Assembly: GCA_024291935.2 (NCBI GenBank)
Contig: CM044308.1
Location: 122,414,501 to 122,478,500, forward strand
DNA length: 64,000 nucleotides
Reading direction: 5' to 3'
Source: Okapia johnstoni
Lineage: Eukaryota > Chordata > Mammalia > Artiodactyla > Giraffidae
Shown here piece after piece: positions 60,130 through 64,000 of the stretch. How positions within the stretch are numbered: position 1 is the first letter of the stretch; every line of letters starts with the position of its first letter. The translations under genes were made by a program, and so were the position numbers. The notes under the pieces were generated by a model. The model had not been told where the DNA came from. It saw only the letters and a program-made list of their open reading frames with translations, and did not search any database.

Positions 60130-60689
60130 AATGACCATTAGGAATCCCTGAAACAAATTAAGTTCTGCAAGAAATGTCCTTTGCCATGGGGGCCTTCTCA
60201 CCAGTGTTCTCTCTCTGATTATCAGATCATCTTCCCAACTGGGTCCTAGGTATTGTATTTGAAGTTCTGCATCAGCACAGTTTTTTTTTTTAATATAGGA
60301 AAATTTAATTTTATGTGTACTGTAGCACTCTTCAAGCTCCATGTGAGTTGAGATTCACAAGAACTGATTATACTGGAAACTGGCTTGACATTTTTTAACA
60401 TCAGTATCAGTGCTAGTGGAGTTTATATAAAAGTGTGGATAGAATGGTTTCTTACAGAATCTATAATCCTGTCTTATCTTTGCTTTAGAATCCATGGACT
60501 TGCTGTTTTTTTTAAGATAACTTTTTTTTTCCCCTGTGACTAGGTAAAAGAAGAAAATAGAAAATAATTCATTTATTCTTTTATCCTGGAAAAGTTGTAT
60601 TAGTATATGAAAAACCCACATGTATTAATATCTTCAGAGATCAGGTTTACCTTTAAAGATATTGGTTTGGTGTTTCAGAAAGCAAAAAG

Positions 60690-60806
60690 AAGTGACACTA
60701 GTTTTGAAGCTCGGCTGACCTGGGTAATCATCCCGTCTCTAAAACTTATTTTACTGTGTGATCTTGGGCATTTCTGAACCTTAATTTTATCTTCTATAAA
60801 ATAGTA
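60690..60806 (+). mobile_element. MIR SINE fragment
   Basis: 'ctcggctgacctgggtaatc', 'ttttactgtgtgatcttggg', 'catttctgaaccttaatttt', 'atcttctataaaatag', core and 3' part of MIR. Confidence 0.78.
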
Positions 60807-60810
60807 TTCA

Positions 60811-61182
60811 GTTCAGTTCAGTTCAGTCGCTCAGTCGTGTCCGACTCTTTGCGACCCCATGAATTGCAGCACGCCAGGCCTCTCTGTCCATCACCAACTC
60901 CCGGAGTCTACCCAAACCCATGTCCATCGAGTCGGTGATGCCATCCAACCATCTCATCCTCTGACGTCCCCTTCTCCTCCCGCCCCCAATCCTACCCAGC
61001 GTCAGGGTCTTTTCCAATGAGTCAACCCTTCGCATGAGGTGGCCAAAGTATTGGGGTTTCAGCTTCAACATCAGTCCTTCCAATGAATACCCAGGACTGA
61101 TCTCCTTTAGGATGGACTGGTTGGATCTCCTTGCAGTCCAAGGGACTCTCAAGAGTCTTCTCCAACACCACAGTTCAAAAGC
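60811..61182 (-). mobile_element. BovB 3' tail (about 372 bp), minus strand
   Basis: Four ACTGA-type tail units (complement of 'ttcagttcagttcagttcag'), then an uninterrupted 109-codon frame (61152-60823) covering the basic C-terminus of the BovB polyprotein ([20 protein letters not shown]). Low divergence from the other young copies. Confidence 0.95.
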
Positions 61183-61639
61183 ATAGTGTTAGTAATCCCC
61201 AAATTACAAAACTGGTGTGATGATCCAAGATAGTGTGTGAAAATCTAAATTTACATAGCAACTGGCATGTAATATATATTTAGAAAAGGTTGACTCATTA
61301 TTAGAAACAGTGATAGATTTTTAAGGCAAAAATTTCAGTAAATTTAATGAAAGTTTTATGTCATATTGGCATGCATTCATAAGCATAACTAGTTTTATTC
61401 CTGATGCCTTTTTAATAAATTTAAAAGTATTCTATGTTGTGCGAAACAGACTGCAGTGTTTTGGAAATAAATTCATTTCTTTATATTCTTGATAGACACT
61501 GCTACCTTTAATTGCATAGAATATCTTCATGAATAGATAGAACTCAAGAAAGCAAATTTTATTTGATGAAGGCCTTAGGGCTTAAGATCTGCCAGAGAAT
61601 TAAGGAAATTGATAGAACTTGGTTTGCTTAATCACGTAA
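61183..61639. other. Unassigned DNA
   Basis: No gene or repeat recognised. Confidence 0.4.
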
Positions 61640-62125
61640 AATGACCTAAACCCAAACTTCTTGGTTAGTCATTCAAAGCCTGCTATAAACTGGTCCCTTC
61701 ATCTTCAAACCTACCCTCTACCAATCCACTTCTTATTACATACACTGGATTTCACTTTCTGGAGTTATAAATGATTTTTTATTCACTCAAAATGTAAAGC
61801 CTTTCCACCAAACTCAGTATGTTCTCATTTCATTTGTTCTAAAAGACTTCTTTCAAAGTCTTTCTATTCCAGAAACATTTCCCAGATTCACTTTCTAAAA
61901 GTATGTGCTGTTTCTCTAACCCCTATTATTATTTTCTATAGAGGTTTTATAGTATCTATCTTTCTGCATTGTAATATAATTATATTCCCTTTATCTTATC
62001 TTTCCTGTTATTTTAAAAGTCTCATGAAAGTACTATCCATGCTCAGTTAATCTTTGTGTCCCTGCAGTAGTGAGCAGAGATTTTATATCTAGTAAGCCAA
62101 CCATACATATTTGCTGAATTGGTCA
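61640..62125 (+). mobile_element. L2 LINE remnant
   Basis: 'cattcaaagcctgctataaa' through 'attgtaatataattatattc' and 'ttaatctttgtgtccctgca' to 'ccatacatatttgctgaatt', the L2 3' order over about 480 bases, with many substitutions. Confidence 0.7.
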
Positions 62126-62211
62126 TAATTCAAATTTTCCAGGTCAGGATATAGGTATTGAAATGTCGTACTAATTGTTAAGTGATGAGATAGATAATTA
62201 TTTATACTTCT

Positions 62212-62412
62212 TGTTGTTGTTCAGTCACTAAGTTGTGTCTGACTCTTAGTGACACTGTGGACTGCAGCCTGTCAGGCTCCTCTGTCCTCCACTATCCCCT
62301 AAAGTTTGCTCAAATTAATGTCCATTCAGTCGGTCATGCTATGTAACTATCCCATCCTCTGCCACCCCCTTTTTCTGTTGCTTTCAGTCTTTCATGGTAT
62401 CAGGGTCTAGTA
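62212..62412 (-). mobile_element. BovB 3' tail, older copy
   Basis: 'ttgttgttgttcagtcacta' to 'tttcatggtatcagggtcta'. Diverged, with the AAC-type tail. Confidence 0.88.
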
Positions 62413-62469
62413 TTCCTTAAAGACACAGACTATAACTTCTTGTGTACATGTTTAATGGAGCATACTTAT

Positions 62470-63225
62470 ATCTGTTACAGTTTTTTTAAATTTATTTTTA
62501 ATTGGAGGATAATGGCCTTACAATGTTGTGTTGGTTTTTGCCATATAAAAATGTGGATCAGCCATAAGTGTACATATGCCACCTCTCTCTTGAACCCCCT
62601 CCCACCCTTCCACCCCGTCCCTCCCTTCTGAGTTGGCACAGAGTACCAGATTGAGCTCCCTGTGTTTTATAGCAACTTCCTACTAGCTATCTGTTTTACA
62701 TAGGTAATATATATGTTATATAATATATGTTTTATATAAATATCTTATATGTTTCAGTGCTACCTCTCTCATTTCATACCACCCTCTCCTTCCCCCACTG
62801 TGTACACAAGCCTGTTCTCTATGTCTGTGTCTCTATTCCTTCCCTGAGGTAGGTTCATCAGTACCATTTTTCTAGATTCCATATATATGTGTTGCTGTGC
62901 TTAGTCAGCTTAGTCATGTCCGACTCTTTGCGATCCCATGGCCTATAGCCTGCCAGGCTCCTCTGTCCGTGGAATTTTCCAGGCAAGAATACTGGAGTGG
63001 GTTGCCATGTCCCTCCTCCAGGGGATCTTCCCAACCCAGGAATCCAACTGGGATCTCCTGCATTGCAGGTGGATTCTTTACCAGCCAAGCTTCCATGGAA
63101 GCCCATATGTGTGTTAATGTATGATGTTTTTCTCTTTTTGACTTCACTCTGTATAACAGTCTGTAGGTTCATTCACCTCACCTCCTGTACAAATAATATT
63201 GAAGAACTTAACGTTTGCAATTAAG
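62470..63225 (-). mobile_element. Ruminant L1 3' UTR, minus strand, split by Bov-tA
   Basis: 'atttttaattggaggataat', 'caatgttgtgttggtttttg', 'gagctccctgtgttttatag', 'cctactagctatctgtttta'. It resumes after the SINE with 'tttgacttcactctgtataa' and 'cagtctgtaggttcattcac'. An AT-rich run (62704-62750) has expanded inside it. Confidence 0.9.
62890..63105 (-). mobile_element. Bov-tA SINE nested in L1, minus strand
   Basis: 'gttgctgtgcttagtcagct' to 'ctttaccagccaagcttcca' and the complement of the head. The L1 sequence continues on both sides, so the SINE is younger than that L1. Confidence 0.93.
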
Positions 63226-64000
63226 CTATAACTTCAATCAATGAATTTCATATATGGAATACAAAAATAGAGCTCCAGTTTTAAAAGATTTTTTATAAAA
63301 GATCGGCTATCAATGCAAATAACTTTAAATTAAGTTAAACCTTAAACTTAGAACTTCACATTTGTAATTGCCAATAAGGACTAATCAGCATTTTCACAGA
63401 GAGAGCAAAGCAGTATTGTTTCCAATCTTTTAAACCTTAAGGAAAACATGGTAATTGAGAAAAGATTTTAAATGTAGGTAAACTGGCCAGAAGCCTAACT
63501 TCAAGTAATTCTACCACTCATTGTTAGAGTGGGCTTTTTGGTAGAGTCCTATATCTCTTTGGTTGTTAGTTTTTCATTTTTTTTTTTTTCATTTTTCATT
63601 TGAAAATGATAATAGCGCACAGCCTGCCTATTCGGTAGGTTGTTGAGAAGGTCAACCATGATTATATAAGCAATGAAATTTGTAAAATCTTGCATTGCTT
63701 ATGGTGTATAAATAGCATCATTGATTATAATTCACATTTTCAGTTTTTTTGAAAGAAAGCTTTATATCAGTGTGGGAAGGGTCCCAATGCAACTGGACAT
63801 GTCTTCTGTGTTCCTCCAGTTCTATAAACCTTGTACTCAATAAGTGACATGCTGTCAAGCTCACAAATTGCATTTCAGGCAAAGAGCTCAGAACTCAGCC
63901 TGTATATACTTTCATGGTCCATCTGTACGCAGCACAGGCAAACTTTTCCTGGAACTGTTGTTTAGCTAAGCATGCTTCTGTGGCCCTTGGTCACACCTCC
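63226..64000. other. Unassigned DNA at window end
   Basis: No gene or repeat recognised. A T-rich run (63577-63600) is the only low-complexity feature. Confidence 0.4.

Overview
This window is nuclear DNA of a bovid-type ruminant (cattle, sheep or goat group). The diagnosis rests on the repeats. BovB (RTE) LINEs, Bov-tA and BOV-A2 SINEs, a CHR-type SINE, ruminant/cetartiodactyl L1 3' ends and an Hsmar1-like mariner are all present, in AT-rich sequence with many short A/T runs and dinucleotide repeats. The exact species cannot be told by eye.

I found no host protein-coding exon, no functional RNA gene and no CRISPR array. The window looks like intergenic or deep-intronic DNA. The only recognisable host-gene sequence is a processed pseudogene of ribosomal protein RPL10A (20.4-21.2 kb, minus strand). 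It has target-site duplications, a 5' TOP start, a poly(A) signal and one premature stop. All other recognisable coding sequence belongs to transposable elements and is broken: BovB endonuclease and reverse transcriptase (RT), L1 ORF2, and mariner transposase.

Layout. 0-6.7 kb: a BovB endonuclease fragment with a fold-back end, a CHR SINE, and old L2/L1 remnants. 6.7-11.3 kb: two BovB RT copies in opposite orientation (a 1.55-kb inverted repeat), then two Bov-tA. 11.3-13.3 kb: repeat-poor. 13.3-18.3 kb: MaLR LTR, HAL1/L1M, BOV-A2, L1 3' end, and a BovB inside dinucleotide repeats. 18.6-21.2 kb: Bov-tA and the RPL10A pseudogene. 23-27.6 kb: a probable endogenous retroviral (ERV) LTR, L1 3' ends, and a BovB. 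27.65-28.9 kb: mariner. 28.9-29.9 kb: a repeat-poor island with a perfect hairpin. 29.9-36 kb: BovB, MIR, BOV-A2, and stacked L1M 3' ends on the minus strand. 36-46 kb: BOV-A2 and Bov-tA (one BOV-A2 is trimeric), MIR, and a MER2/Tigger remnant. 48.3-53.1 kb: L1M bodies interrupted by younger ruminant L1 insertions. 53.5-63.2 kb: short BovB tails, Bov-tA, MaLR LTR, MIR, L2, L1.

I count 13 BovB copies (10 on minus), about 11 Bov-tA and 6 BOV-A2. The parts do not work together as a genetic system; this is a layered record of retrotransposition. The observations worth checking are structural: the BovB inverted repeat, fold-backs and palindromes, unusually long flanking duplications, a trimeric SINE, a possible L1 3' transduction, and two BovB tails truncated at nearly the same internal site. 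Repeat family names come from remembered consensus patterns without a database search. Boundaries are good to a few bases where a target-site duplication is given, otherwise to about 10-40 bases.
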